Shown: positions 14,792 through 23,810, counted from the first letter of the stretch. The stretch is DNA of 35,588 nt from an uncultured Saprospiraceae bacterium (GCA_938041325.1 CALIAG010000465.1:1-35588); one strand, 5' to 3'. Numbers and translations are program-made. Notes: generated by a model from the letters alone, not told the origin.

Positions 14792-15562
14792 ATGGAGTGG
14801 TGGCAATATTTAATCGCAATAATCGGTGGTGCATTGGCAGGTGTGGTCAATACGCTAGCCGGAAGTGGTTCAGCTATTACATTGACCATCTTAACTGAAG
14901 TCTTAGGCCTTCCTGGCAATGTTGCTAATGGAACCAATCGTGTTGGCATATTGACGCAAAGTTGGGCTGGTTCTATTGCTTTTTACCAAAACGGAAAACT
15001 CGATGTTACCAAAAGTTGGGCTTACATCACCCCTACAATAATCGGTGCGGTTGCTGGAGTATTCGCCGCAGTCTACGTCAGCAACGAGCAATTTAAGATT
15101 GTATTCAAAGTACTTATGGTCCTGATGCTATTCGTTATTTTGATCAAACCCAAACGGTGGTTGAGAGAATCTGATTTTAATAAAAAACCAAACCTAGTCA
15201 TCGCAATACCTATCTTTTTAGCTTTGGGTTTTTATGGTGGATTCATTCAAATGGGAATGGGAATTTTTTTCTTGGCAAGCATGGTTTTAATCGCCAGATA
15301 TTCCATAATAGATTCAAATGCAGTAAAATCTTTTGTAGTGGCCATTTACACCATTCTCGTCATCGCAATTTTTCAATACAAAGGACTGATTGATTGGAAA
15401 ATAGGCGGAATCCTTGCTATTGGACAAACAGCGGGAGGCTGGTACTCTGCACAATTTGCCTCAAAATTCCCTTCCGCTGATATCTGGGCGTATCGACTTT
15501 TGGTTGTTATCGTCATTTATGCAATTCTGAAATTATTTGGGGTATTTGACTTTCTATTCTAA
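14792..15562 (+). CDS. TauE/SafE-family membrane transporter
   Basis: A 256-aa integral membrane protein of the TauE/SafE (DUF81) family, whose members are proposed exporters of sulfite or organosulfur/organic anions. About seven or eight hydrophobic helices are visible. The first half has the family motif GGALAGVVNTLAGSGSAITL and the second half repeats the arrangement in ALGFYGGFIQMGMGIFFLAS, giving the two-fold repeat characteristic of the family. The start codon abuts the epimerase stop (TAA then ATG), so the genes are probably translated together. The substrate is unknown, and a link to CoA or propionate metabolism would be only inference. Confidence 0.87.
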   Translation: MEWWQYLIAIIGGALAGVVNTLAGSGSAITLTILTEVLGLPGNVANGTNRVGILTQSWAGSIAFYQNGKLDVTKSWAYITPTIIGAVAGVFAAVYVSNEQFKIVFKVLMVLMLFVILIKPKRWLRESDFNKKPNLVIAIPIFLALGFYGGFIQMGMGIFFLASMVLIARYSIIDSNAVKSFVVAIYTILVIAIFQYKGLIDWKIGGILAIGQTAGGWYSAQFASKFPSADIWAYRLLVVIVIYAILKLFGVFDFLF

Positions 15563-15805
15563 TAAGCCGAATCATATTTGAATTACGTTTAAACTCGTTT
15601 GCTGAGGTTTTCTGTTTCGCACCTACGGAGCTAAAAATACTTGTACTTGAAAAGGTTACAAAGGTATCGCTTCTCTGGAGCTTTTTTAAAAGGAATTTCA
15701 ATGCTTTGCATTTTGCCTCCCAACTTAGCTAGCGGTATTTATAAACTTCGTATCTTTCCAAAACGTTATATTATAGCGTAATTATTTTCGGACTGAAAGA
15801 AGGCT

Positions 15806-18800
15806 ATGCCAGAGGCAACTCATACTAAGCGATTGGGGCAATACAACAAGGCTTTTAAGGAAGATCTTAAAAAGCTCAATGCCGAACAAAAAATGGCTGT
15901 CGATCAAATCGATGGACCTGTTATGGTTATTGCAGGCCCTGGAACGGGTAAAACCCATATCCTTTCGGCGCGAATTGGCCGAATTCTATTGGATACCGAT
16001 ACACAAGCTCACAATATTCTTTGCTTGACCTTCACCGATGCAGGTGTACAAGCGATGCGAAATCGCTTGTTAGAGTTCATTGGTCCAGAAGCACATCGGG
16101 TCCACATTTATACTTTCCATTCTTTTTGCAACAGCATTATACAAGACCGTTTGGATCTCTTTGGGTATCATGATATGGAACCCGTAAGTGAATTAGAAAA
16201 GGTTGAAATTATTCGAGAGATTATCGACAGCCTTCCAATAGACCACCTTTTGAAAAAGGGCCGCGCCAATGATCCTTATTATTACGAAAGGCATTTGGCA
16301 GATTTATTTAGTCGGATGAAATCCGAAAATTGGGAAGTTGATTTTATTGAATCCAAAATCCAAAGTTATTTAGAATCTTTGCCCACACGCGAAGAATACA
16401 TTTATAAGAAGAAAACAAAAAACAACATTGCTGGAGATTTAAAGCAAGCCAAATTCAATGAGTCTAAAGATCGAATGGACTTATTGTCTTCCGCTATTAT
16501 TTTATTTCAGGAGTATGTAAAAAATCTTCAAAAAGCACATCGATATGACTTCGATGATATGATCTTATGGGTGTTGGATGCTTTTGAAAAACATCCGGCA
16601 TTGTTGCGCAATTATCAAGAGCAATACTTGTATGTTCTCGTCGATGAGTTTCAAGATACGAATGGTGCGCAAAATGAAATTGTTCAAAGCTTGATCAATT
16701 ACTGGGAGAGCCCAAATATTTTTTTGGTAGGAGATGACGATCAATCTATTTTTGAATTTCAAGGTGCGCGTTTAAAAAACCTAATCGATTTTCACATCAA
16801 GTACAAAGATGAATTGTCATTAGTTTTATTACAAAAAAACTATCGTTCCAACCAGTCCATTTTGGATGTTTCAAAAAATCTGATTGACAACAATCAAAAA
16901 AGAATTGTCAATCAAATCGAGGGATTGGACAAAAAACTTAAAGCAAGCAACAAAGACATTTTACAATCAAAGCAAGTTCCTTTAATCGTACAATATCCTA
17001 ATCGTTTTCATGAAGAAACAGATATCGTAGCACAGATCCAAGAGTTGCAAAACACAGGAGTATCCTTGGATGAAGTGGCTATCATTTATGCCAAACACAA
17101 ACAAGCTGTTGATCTAATTCGACTATTAGAGAAAAAAGAAATTCCTTATAAGACAAGAAGGCAGGTAAATATTCTTCATTTGCCAATGATCCAGAATTTG
17201 CGGGTGCTTTTGACTTATATCAAAAAGGAATACGAATCTCCTTTTGCAGGAGAACATTTATTGTTTCAGATCCTACACTTTAATTTCATAGGAATAAAAG
17301 CCATGGATCTTGCGGTTCTGAACGCTTACATGGCAAAGATCGATTACAAAGTCCGGCCACATTGGAGAGCAGTGATTAATGATGAAGATATTCTGCAAGA
17401 TCTACAATTGTCAAACCCTCAGGTAATTTTGAATTTTGCGAATTTCATCAATCAGATGATTAAAGATTCCGGTAGCCTAAACTTAATCACACTTATAGAA
17501 AGAATCATCAACAAAAGTGGTTTGTTGCGGTTTATTATTGGACATAAAGAAAAGACTTGGTTCCTTCAAGTGAACAATACTTTTTTCAACTTTGTAAAAA
17601 AAGAGTCTGACAGAAATCCGAGATTGAAGCTGAGTAAATTCCTAGAGACTTTATCTAACATGGATGCCAATCGCATTGCATTACCCATCCAGAAAACAGT
17701 CTTATCCAAAACCGGGGTTAATTTGGTAACCGCTCATGGCTCGAAAGGATTGGAGTTTAAATATGTGTATTTATTAGATTGTTCGAAAGATGCATGGGAA
17801 GGGAAAAATTACCGCGGATCGAGATTTAAATTTCCGGACACCCTTACGCTTTCTGGTGAAGAAGATGTAGAGGAATCTAGAAGACGCTTATTTTATGTTG
17901 CGCTGACAAGAGCCAAAACTCATTTGCAAGTTTCCTTTTCCGAAAAAAATGCGAATGAAAAAGTCACGGAAAAATGTCGTTTCATAGATGAGTTATTAGA
18001 AAATTCAGGTTTAGAAATTACACATCGTGCATTAGAAGATGATCAAATTCTGGAGTCGAAGTTTTTGATCTTAGAAGAAAACACGCAACCACAAATCAAG
18101 GAAAACGACAAAGCTTTTGTGGAAAGTATACTAGAGCATTTCACCTTAAGCATTTCCAATCTCAATTCCTATCTCAGGTGTCCATTGAGTTTTTATTATG
18201 AGCATATTTTAAAAGTTCCTTCTTCTACCTCTGTTGCTGCTGCATATGGAACGGCCATGCATGAAGCTTTAAGAAAGCTTTTTGACAAAATGAAGAATGA
18301 TCCTGAAAAGCAATTCGGCTCTTCTGAAGATTTAATATGGAGTTTTGAAAACGAGATGAAAGGTCTTGAATTTTATTTTCCAAAATCAGATTTCGATATG
18401 CGAATGGAATTGGGGAAAATAAATTTAAAATCCTATTACCACAATCATATTGAACAGTGGCCAAAAAACGTTCAAATAGAACATTATGTAAACAATGTAG
18501 AAGTGGAAGGAATACCGATTAAAGGAACAATTGATCGGGTAGATTTATTAAACCAAAACATGGTTCATATTGTAGACTATAAGAGTGGAAGTCACAATAG
18601 TAAAAAGACTGTCAAGGTTTCTAAAACAAATGAACTTGGAGGAGATTATTGGAGGCAATTGGTTTTTTATAAAATCCTTTATGAAAGCAAGTATTCTGGA
18701 AGTGAAGTATTGAGTGCCGAAATTTCTTATTTGGAAGCAGATAAAAACAATAAATTTAAAACGACAAAAATCACTTTTGGAAACGCAGATAAAAGCACAG

Positions 18801-18955
18801 TTACAAGCATCATTAAGAATACCTATACCAAAATAAAAGCCCACGATTTTTATAAAGGCTGTGGTGAAAAGAATTGTTCTTGGTGTAATTTCGTTAAAAA
18901 CACCAGCGAAGTAGAAAGCTTTGCAGATGAAGCGACCGCATTATTAGATGATTAA
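15806..18955 (+). CDS. UvrD-like helicase fused to Fe-S PD-(D/E)XK nuclease
   Basis: A 1049-aa DNA repair or recombination enzyme. The N-terminal SF1A helicase has Walker A GPGTGKT (44-50), motif Ia LTFTDAG, motif II VDEFQDT (279-285), motif III GDDDQSIFEFQGA, motif IV QKNYRSN, motif V TAHGSKGLEFKYVYLL and motif VI RRRLFYVALTRAK (about 691-703). The C-terminal RecB-type nuclease has SYLRCPLSFYYEH, GTAMHEALRK, GTIDRVD (near 907) and VDYKSG (near 922). Cys792 together with Cys1019, Cys1024 and Cys1027 form the AddB-like pattern for a 4Fe-4S staple. The architecture resembles a single AdnA/AdnB or AddA/AddB-type subunit, and no partner gene is adjacent. A near-consensus -7 element TATCTTTC lies at 15751-15758. 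The DUF192 gene follows after 15 bp. Confidence 0.92.
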   Translation: MPEATHTKRLGQYNKAFKEDLKKLNAEQKMAVDQIDGPVMVIAGPGTGKTHILSARIGRILLDTDTQAHNILCLTFTDAGVQAMRNRLLEFIGPEAHRVHIYTFHSFCNSIIQDRLDLFGYHDMEPVSELEKVEIIREIIDSLPIDHLLKKGRANDPYYYERHLADLFSRMKSENWEVDFIESKIQSYLESLPTREEYIYKKKTKNNIAGDLKQAKFNESKDRMDLLSSAIILFQEYVKNLQKAHRYDFDDMILWVLDAFEKHPALLRNYQEQYLYVLVDEFQDTNGAQNEIVQSLINYWESPNIFLVGDDDQSIFEFQGARLKNLIDFHIKYKDELSLVLLQKNYRSNQSILDVSKNLIDNNQKRIVNQIEGLDKKLKASNKDILQSKQVPLIVQYPNRFHEETDIVAQIQELQNTGVSLDEVAIIYAKHKQAVDLIRLLEKKEIPYKTRRQVNILHLPMIQNLRVLLTYIKKEYESPFAGEHLLFQILHFNFIGIKAMDLAVLNAYMAKIDYKVRPHWRAVINDEDILQDLQLSNPQVILNFANFINQMIKDSGSLNLITLIERIINKSGLLRFIIGHKEKTWFLQVNNTFFNFVKKESDRNPRLKLSKFLETLSNMDANRIALPIQKTVLSKTGVNLVTAHGSKGLEFKYVYLLDCSKDAWEGKNYRGSRFKFPDTLTLSGEEDVEESRRRLFYVALTRAKTHLQVSFSEKNANEKVTEKCRFIDELLENSGLEITHRALEDDQILESKFLILEENTQPQIKENDKAFVESILEHFTLSISNLNSYLRCPLSFYYEHILKVPSSTSVAAAYGTAMHEALRKLFDKMKNDPEKQFGSSEDLIWSFENEMKGLEFYFPKSDFDMRMELGKINLKSYYHNHIEQWPKNVQIEHYVNNVEVEGIPIKGTIDRVDLLNQNMVHIVDYKSGSHNSKKTVKVSKTNELGGDYWRQLVFYKILYESKYSGSEVLSAEISYLEADKNNKFKTTKITFGNADKSTVTSIIKNTYTKIKAHDFYKGCGEKNCSWCNFVKNTSEVESFADEATALLDD

Positions 18956-18970
18956 ATTTTCAAAATAGAA

Positions 18971-19570
18971 ATGGCGAAACAACGTAAAAAAGCACCTAAA
19001 AAAACCAGTACTCCAAAAATTGCCAAACCCAGTTTCAGACAATTGTACTTAAGCAGAGTCTTGATTGGACTAGCGGTACTATTTTTTCTTACCTATATCG
19101 CAAGTACGTTTTTCACTGGAAAAAAATCCGGTACTTCCAACTCAATAAGCAGTTCATCTAATAGTAGTTCTAGCAGTAATAACTCTACTGCCAACATCAC
19201 TTTTAGAAAAGATGGCGATTTGGAATTTGTGACGGAAAGTGGCAATAAAAAAATCGACGTTGAAATCGTTGATCAAGAAGCAAATATCCTACAGGGTTTG
19301 ATGTATCGACGCAGCATGGCAGAAAACCAAGGAATGTTATTCAAATTCCCTGACATGAGGCCGCGATCTTTTTGGATGAAAAACACTTACATTCCTTTGG
19401 ACATCATATATGTAGACAGTGATAAAAAGATTGTTTCCATTCAAAAAAACACCGAGCCATTAAATGCTAGTTCTTTGCCCTCTGAAGGCGATGCTCAATA
19501 TGTTGTAGAAGTCAATGCAGGTTTTTGTGATGCGTATGGAATAAAAAAAGGAGATCAAATTAATTTTTAA
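18971..19570 (+). CDS. DUF192 domain protein, membrane anchored
   Basis: A 199-aa protein with a basic N terminus and one membrane segment (about residues 27-47, LSRVLIGLAVLFFLTYIAST). A Ser/Asn low-complexity linker (about 58-78) follows. The DUF192 domain covers about 90-199, with the diagnostic QGLMYRRSMAENQGMLFKF, RSFWMKNTYIPLDIIYVD and YVVEVNAGFCDAYGIKKGD. DUF192 proteins are small beta-rich extracytoplasmic proteins with no firmly assigned function. It lies 15 bp after the helicase-nuclease gene. Its 3' end overlaps the convergent DUF4230 gene by 11 bp. Confidence 0.9.
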   Translation: MAKQRKKAPKKTSTPKIAKPSFRQLYLSRVLIGLAVLFFLTYIASTFFTGKKSGTSNSISSSSNSSSSSNNSTANITFRKDGDLEFVTESGNKKIDVEIVDQEANILQGLMYRRSMAENQGMLFKFPDMRPRSFWMKNTYIPLDIIYVDSDKKIVSIQKNTEPLNASSLPSEGDAQYVVEVNAGFCDAYGIKKGDQINF

Positions 19571-20168
19571 TTTCGTCAACAGGTTGAGGTTTATATTCCA
19601 GTTCCCATCCTGCTCCTTCCACCATAAACTGAATAATATCCAGCATCTGATTGCTTTGCTCTTCTGCTTTCAAAAATAGGTCACTAGCGTTTGCTTGTTC
19701 TCTAACCTTGTCTTTGGCCGAGGCGTTTATTTTGTTGTAATCATCAGGTGAGAACTGATTAAAAGTGCCTTCTGAAATATCATAGTAATCAAGGTCGTGG
19801 TCTATTGAAATAATTTCAGGATCTGGCAATTGGCTGATGATTACTTTTCTTTCTTCTGCGATGGCTTCGACTTCCATTTGAGTCAAATCATACCCTACAG
19901 ATACTTTTGCTTTAATTCGAACCAATGCTTTCTTTCGAAAAAGACCTACGTCATATCCCCAATAATCTTCATAATCATACATTTCTGAAAAGAAGCCTTC
20001 AACTGTTACCAATTTAGTAACCGACTTAATTTTCTCCAGTAAAACAACAGATTGTTCCTTCGCGTGAATTTCTGCAGTACGTTCGTACCACCATTGCGTT
20101 CCTTTAAAAACACCGAATGCAATTGCTAGAATAAAAGTAAAGAGTGCTAAGTATTTTGCCATTTTCAT
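19560..20168 (-). CDS. DUF4230 family membrane-anchored protein
   Basis: A 202-aa protein with an N-terminal membrane anchor or uncleaved signal (about residues 4-20, AKYLALFTFILAIAFGV). The following region matches DUF4230: LEKIKSVTKLVTVEGFFSEM, then RKKALVRIKAKVSVGYDLTQ, then VIISQLPDPEIISIDHDLDYYD. Similar proteins occur widely in Bacteroidota and Firmicutes without a known function. The likely topology is an extracytoplasmic domain held at the inner membrane. A second Met at position 3 is an alternative start. It is convergent with the DUF192 gene. Confidence 0.8.
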   Translation of the reverse strand: MKMAKYLALFTFILAIAFGVFKGTQWWYERTAEIHAKEQSVVLLEKIKSVTKLVTVEGFFSEMYDYEDYWGYDVGLFRKKALVRIKAKVSVGYDLTQMEVEAIAEERKVIISQLPDPEIISIDHDLDYYDISEGTFNQFSPDDYNKINASAKDKVREQANASDLFLKAEEQSNQMLDIIQFMVEGAGWELEYKPQPVDEIKN

Positions 20169-20267
20169 GATAGAAGTATTGGTAAGTCCAAGATAAGCTT
20201 GATTTTAAGAACAAGCGCTATTAATCGTCTATCTTATAGAATGCATGGACGAAATTAGAAAGGAAGG

Positions 20268-21134
20268 TTAATCTAAATGAGAAGTCAGGTCATATTTCAA
20301 GCCAGAATATTCTTTCAAAACAATTTTAACTGACCCTACAGATACTGGTGATTCTATCATCAAAGGAAGTCGATTCTTGTCATCAGAAACCCATACTTTC
20401 ATTTTGTTTTTTTCTGTAAAGATATCTCCCAAGATAACCTCAGGATTGAAAGCAAAAGTATTGAAACGGCCCCGATTTCTAATTTTCTTACCTGCTTCTC
20501 TTCCCAAATATTTTACGTTCAATGGCCATATTTCTTTATCCATAAAAATCTTCACAGGAAAATCTGCTCCAGTTTCAAAGGTCCCGAAATCAATATTCCG
20601 AGTATAGTATAAAACAGACAAGACATCATGCATACATTCTCCAACATCATAAACGGTACTTACTGCTTTCTCCTTCGTTTTACCACGAAGAGAAGTTGCT
20701 TTTTTGCTTTGATGATCAAAAGAAACTTTATCATACAAATTGTATTTGCCCTCATGAACTTCTCTAATGGAGACATCTGGCAATAAAGTATTTTTATCAA
20801 TATAGGTATCGTAATAATCCCGAACTTTAAAAAACCATTCATAAGATTTGAAAGTTCTGCCATCTGCGGAAAGGTGATATTGGCCATTTTCCTCTTCTAC
20901 TTTAAAGACAACTTCACCTGCTGCAATCCAAACAAAATTCCAATTATAATAAACTTTATAAGTCAATATTTCGCCTGCCTGCCATGTGTTGTTTTCAGAA
21001 TGACAAGGCTCCATATAAGGATCTGAATTGATATCTTTTGGAATAGTAGTATTCCCCAATGGCGAAGTAAATGCCATTGATAGTAGAACCAAACATGGTA
21101 AAATAAAAACCGTTTTAATGCTTTTCACTTTCAT
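20268..21134 (-). CDS. DUF3108 family exported protein
   Basis: A 288-aa exported protein. A signal peptide (about residues 1-25, VKSIKTVFILPCLVLLSMAF) is followed by a beta-rich DUF3108-type domain, recognisable from AGEILTYKVYYNWNFVWIAAGEV, FKSYEWFFKVRDYYDTYID and LPLMIESPVSVGSVKIVLKEY. DUF3108 proteins are thought to be periplasmic and possibly beta-barrel-like, but their function is not established. The start overlaps the 3' end of the flippase-like gene by 20 bp, suggesting coupled translation. The pair may work on envelope lipids (inference). Confidence 0.82.
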   Translation of the reverse strand: MKVKSIKTVFILPCLVLLSMAFTSPLGNTTIPKDINSDPYMEPCHSENNTWQAGEILTYKVYYNWNFVWIAAGEVVFKVEEENGQYHLSADGRTFKSYEWFFKVRDYYDTYIDKNTLLPDVSIREVHEGKYNLYDKVSFDHQSKKATSLRGKTKEKAVSTVYDVGECMHDVLSVLYYTRNIDFGTFETGADFPVKIFMDKEIWPLNVKYLGREAGKKIRNRGRFNTFAFNPEVILGDIFTEKNKMKVWVSDDKNRLPLMIESPVSVGSVKIVLKEYSGLKYDLTSHLD

Positions 21135-22155
21135 AACCTAATGACTTCAGCACATCAACATTTAAAATAAAAAGGGTACCAATTAACGCGGGTATAATTA
21201 AATTTAGTATCCACAAACTAAAAGTAGCAGCAAGGATATTTAAGTTGAGTGTAGTAAAAAAGCCCCAAACTGTTAAGGCGACTTCCCCCCTTACCAATAA
21301 ACCCATAATAGGTGGAAGCGGTACACTTGTTTGTAACAAAAATATAGTTGCAACAGCTGCTAAGCCCTCTATAACTCCAACATCTATCCCTAAAAAGCGA
21401 ATCATCAAATAGTATTGAAAAGAATAGACAAAATACCGAAGAGTGCCCATCCCCAAAGCAATAGATAACTCTTTAACTGTATAATTTTTAAGAACTGTTA
21501 AGTTTTTCAAAAAGGGCTTTATATAATCTATAAACGGGATTCTTTTAGCAATTGGGATGATGAGATCGATGTTAAAAAAGCAGAATACCATTGCGGCAAT
21601 TAGCAAGGATCCCAAAAACACAACGCCTCGAAGGAGGAAGACATTTATTTCTAAATAGGTTTGAGAAAAATAAATCAATCCGATCAAACCTCCCGTAAGT
21701 AGAACCATCAGTTGGCTATAACTTCCGACTAGAGTCGCAATGACTGTTTTCCAATTGTTTTCTGGTTTTACAAAGAGGATTCTTCCGCCATATTCGCCAA
21801 TCCGGTTGGGTGTAAATATGGAAAGCGTTGTACCTGCGAATATGGCTTTATAGCTTTTCCAAAATGATTGCACCTCAAAATTCTTGATCAATGCTCTCCA
21901 TTTTAAAGTTTCCAATGCCCAGTTGACTGGCATAAGAGCGCAAGCGATTAATAAGAAAATAAGATTGGCTCCAGAAAGGCTTTCTAGAAATGTTTGATAT
22001 ATTTCCCCAACATCTTCCTTTGCAAATACCTGGCGATACAAGGCCCACACTAATAAAAAGGAAACCAATATCTTAATGATCCAATTGATTTGGCTATTCC
22101 GCAATAGGCGAAACAGTTTTTGAATCTTACTTTTATTGGTTGTGCTTTTACTCAA
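21115..22155 (-). CDS. Flippase-like membrane protein (UPF0104/LPG synthase TM family)
   Basis: A 346-aa polytopic membrane protein with about eight helices, matching the lysylphosphatidylglycerol-synthase transmembrane or flippase-like family. Key segments are WIIKILVSFLLVWALYRQVF, the conserved ALETLKWRALI followed by SFWKSYKAIFAGTTLSIFTP, then NRIGEYGGRI, and the C-terminal SVPLPPIMGLLVRGEVAL. The soluble transferase domain of MprF is absent. Family members are proposed to move lipid-linked substrates across the inner membrane. It is the first gene of a two-gene unit with DUF3108 and is divergent from ruvC. Confidence 0.85.
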   Translation of the reverse strand: MSKSTTNKSKIQKLFRLLRNSQINWIIKILVSFLLVWALYRQVFAKEDVGEIYQTFLESLSGANLIFLLIACALMPVNWALETLKWRALIKNFEVQSFWKSYKAIFAGTTLSIFTPNRIGEYGGRILFVKPENNWKTVIATLVGSYSQLMVLLTGGLIGLIYFSQTYLEINVFLLRGVVFLGSLLIAAMVFCFFNIDLIIPIAKRIPFIDYIKPFLKNLTVLKNYTVKELSIALGMGTLRYFVYSFQYYLMIRFLGIDVGVIEGLAAVATIFLLQTSVPLPPIMGLLVRGEVALTVWGFFTTLNLNILAATFSLWILNLIIPALIGTLFILNVDVLKSLGYESEKH

Positions 22156-22228
22156 ATTAGCTTAGATAACATTTTCGCCTTAAAACTGTGTTTTACCTTT
22201 AGACGTAAAATAAATGAAAAAGTAAGTT

Positions 22229-22396
22229 ATGAAATTGTTAGGAGTAATTTGCTCAAGGCAATTGACTTTAATTAATTTAAAACTTATAAAATCAGACGAA
22301 ATTCCATCTTACCAAAAAGTTTGCAATGAGGTCTGGCAAAAAGTTTTACCTTTAGAATTCAAGAACAATTCAAGTGGCAAAAAAAGACAAATATAG
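22229..22396 (+). CDS. Possible 55-aa ORF overlapping the start of ruvC
   Basis: ATG at 22229 opens a 55-codon frame (MKLLGVICSRQLTLINLKLI, then KSDEIPSYQKVCNEVWQKV) that ends at 22396, 23 bp inside ruvC. The product has no signal, membrane segment or recognised domain. Its place before a GTG-started ruvC would suit translational coupling. It could equally be chance or the remnant of a lost gene. Confidence 0.3.
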   Translation: MKLLGVICSRQLTLINLKLIKSDEIPSYQKVCNEVWQKVLPLEFKNNSSGKKRQI

Positions 22397-22934
22397 ACTC
22401 ATTGGTGTAGACCCTGGAACAAATGTTTTGGGTTGGGCAATCATTCAAGTTGAGAAAAAACAAATGAAGCTTGTAGAAATGGGTGTTATTAAATTATCTC
22501 ATTTACAATCTCAACCTGTAAAACTTAAAAAGATCTTTGAGCGTTTGCAAGAAGTTATTGCACAATATCGACCAAATGAGATGGCCCTTGAAGCTCCGTT
22601 TTTTGGTAAAAACGTGCAGTCTATGCTAAAACTTGGTCGGGCACAAGGCGTAGCGATGGCTGCGGGATTGACAAAAGGGCTTGAAATTTCGGAGTATGCA
22701 CCAAAGAAAATTAAGCAATCGGTAACAGGGAATGGGAATGCTTCGAAGGAACAAGTCTCTGCAATGTTGAGCCAAATACTAAAAGAAAAAATTGACACCT
22801 CTTCATTGGATGCAAGTGATGCACTGGCAGTCGCAGTATGCCATTTTTATCAATCTTCTAGTGCATTAGGTGGAGGGAAAAAATATGGTGGTTGGTCACA
22901 ATTCTTAAAAGACAATCCCAATCGGGTCAAGTAA
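22374..22934 (+). CDS. ruvC: Holliday junction resolvase RuvC
   Basis: A 186-aa endonuclease that resolves Holliday junctions with RuvAB. The RNase H-like catalytic residues are all in place: Asp13 in IGVDPGTN, Glu73 in MALEAPFFGKN, and Asp146 and Asp149 in LDASDALAVAVCH. These correspond to D7, E66, D138 and D141 of E. coli RuvC. YAPKKIKQSVTGNGNASKEQV is the usual DNA-contacting region. The start is GTG at 22374, because it gives the expected short lead-in to VDPGT and no better ATG exists. It is convergent with the HIT gene, with only 4 bp between stops. Confidence 0.97.
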   Translation: MAKKDKYRLIGVDPGTNVLGWAIIQVEKKQMKLVEMGVIKLSHLQSQPVKLKKIFERLQEVIAQYRPNEMALEAPFFGKNVQSMLKLGRAQGVAMAAGLTKGLEISEYAPKKIKQSVTGNGNASKEQVSAMLSQILKEKIDTSSLDASDALAVAVCHFYQSSSALGGGKKYGGWSQFLKDNPNRVK

Positions 22935-22938
22935 ATAT

Positions 22939-23331
22939 TTATAACTCCTTTTTGATCTTTTCAGCTATTTCTTTAAGCTCTTCAGTGGATAATTCTAACT
23001 TAGGTCTCACAAAATTCATATCCTGCATATTATTCATCGGCAAAAGATGAACATGTGCATGTGGCACTTCAAGACCAGCCACTACGATTCCTACTCTAGC
23101 ACAAGGGCAAGCCTTTTCAACAGCCTTTGCTACTGTTTTGGAAAAGATAGTTAGTCCCCCAAGGACATCATCTTCCAGATCAAAAATATAGTCAACTTCT
23201 ATTTTGGGTATGACCAATGTATGGCCTTTGACTAAAGGAAATATGTCTAGAAAAGCGAGGTAATGTTCGTTTTCAGCGATCTTGTGGCAAGGAATTTCTC
23301 CGTTAATAATTTTGGTAAAAATGCTAGCCAT
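22939..23331 (-). CDS. HIT family (Hint-like) nucleotide hydrolase
   Basis: A 130-aa histidine-triad protein of the Hint branch, which hydrolyses phosphoramidate or AMP-linked substrates. The triad PHAHVHLLPM has His91, His93 and His95, and the N terminus SIFTKIINGEIPCHKIAENE and HTLVIPK are family-typical. It follows greA with only 2 bp between the greA stop and its ATG, so the two are co-transcribed. A triad protein next to greA is a recurring arrangement in Bacteroidota (from memory). The physiological substrate is unknown. Confidence 0.93.
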   Translation of the reverse strand: MASIFTKIINGEIPCHKIAENEHYLAFLDIFPLVKGHTLVIPKIEVDYIFDLEDDVLGGLTIFSKTVAKAVEKACPCARVGIVVAGLEVPHAHVHLLPMNNMQDMNFVRPKLELSTEELKEIAEKIKKEL

Positions 23332-23333
23332 TG

Positions 23334-23810
23334 TTATACCAATGAGATTTTCACGATTTCAAATTCCAAATTACCATTAGGAGTTTCAATAGTAGCAATA
23401 TCCCCAGGCTCTTTGCCCAAAAGACCAGATCCGATTGGAGAGGAAACAGATATTTTTTTCAACTTTAAATCAGCTTCGGATTCTGAAACCAACTGGTAGG
23501 TTATTTCTTTTTTAGTTTTGACATTTCTAATCGTCACTTTAGATAAGACAACAACAGTAGAATCATCCAAATCACTCGCATCCAATACTCTTGCGTTTGC
23601 CATCACTTTTTCCAGTTCATTGATTTTTAATTCCAATAAACCTTGTGCATCTTTTGCTGCATCATATTCTGCATTTTCTGACAAATCACCTTTTTCTCTC
23701 GCTTCAGCAATAGCTGCTGCTACTTCCTGGCGACCAGTAGATTTCATTTCTTCTAACTCTGCTGTAAGCCGGTCGAATCCCTCTTTTGTTAAGTACGTAT
23801 AATTTGACAT
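23334..23810 (-). CDS. greA: Transcription elongation factor GreA
   Basis: A 158-aa factor that rescues backtracked RNA polymerase by stimulating transcript cleavage. The N-terminal coiled coil carries the acidic tip, EAREKGDLSENAEYDAAKDA (about residues 34-53), with the Asp and Glu that place the Mg ion. The C-terminal FKBP-like domain ends in SVSSPIGSGLLGKEPGD and a NLEFEIVKISL strand. Length and order are normal. The gene is first in a two-gene unit with the HIT gene. Confidence 0.97.
   Translation of the reverse strand: MSNYTYLTKEGFDRLTAELEEMKSTGRQEVAAAIAEAREKGDLSENAEYDAAKDAQGLLELKINELEKVMANARVLDASDLDDSTVVVLSKVTIRNVKTKKEITYQLVSESEADLKLKKISVSSPIGSGLLGKEPGDIATIETPNGNLEFEIVKISLV

Noticed and set aside
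15563-15805. Possible tRNA or small RNA between the TauE-like gene and the helicase gene
   Set aside because: No cloverleaf or strong hairpin could be built; only short AT-rich inverted words are present.
15806-18955. Helicase-nuclease as part of a defence island
   Set aside because: Neighbours are housekeeping or envelope genes, with no restriction, toxin or CRISPR genes nearby; it is kept as a repair enzyme with an open role.
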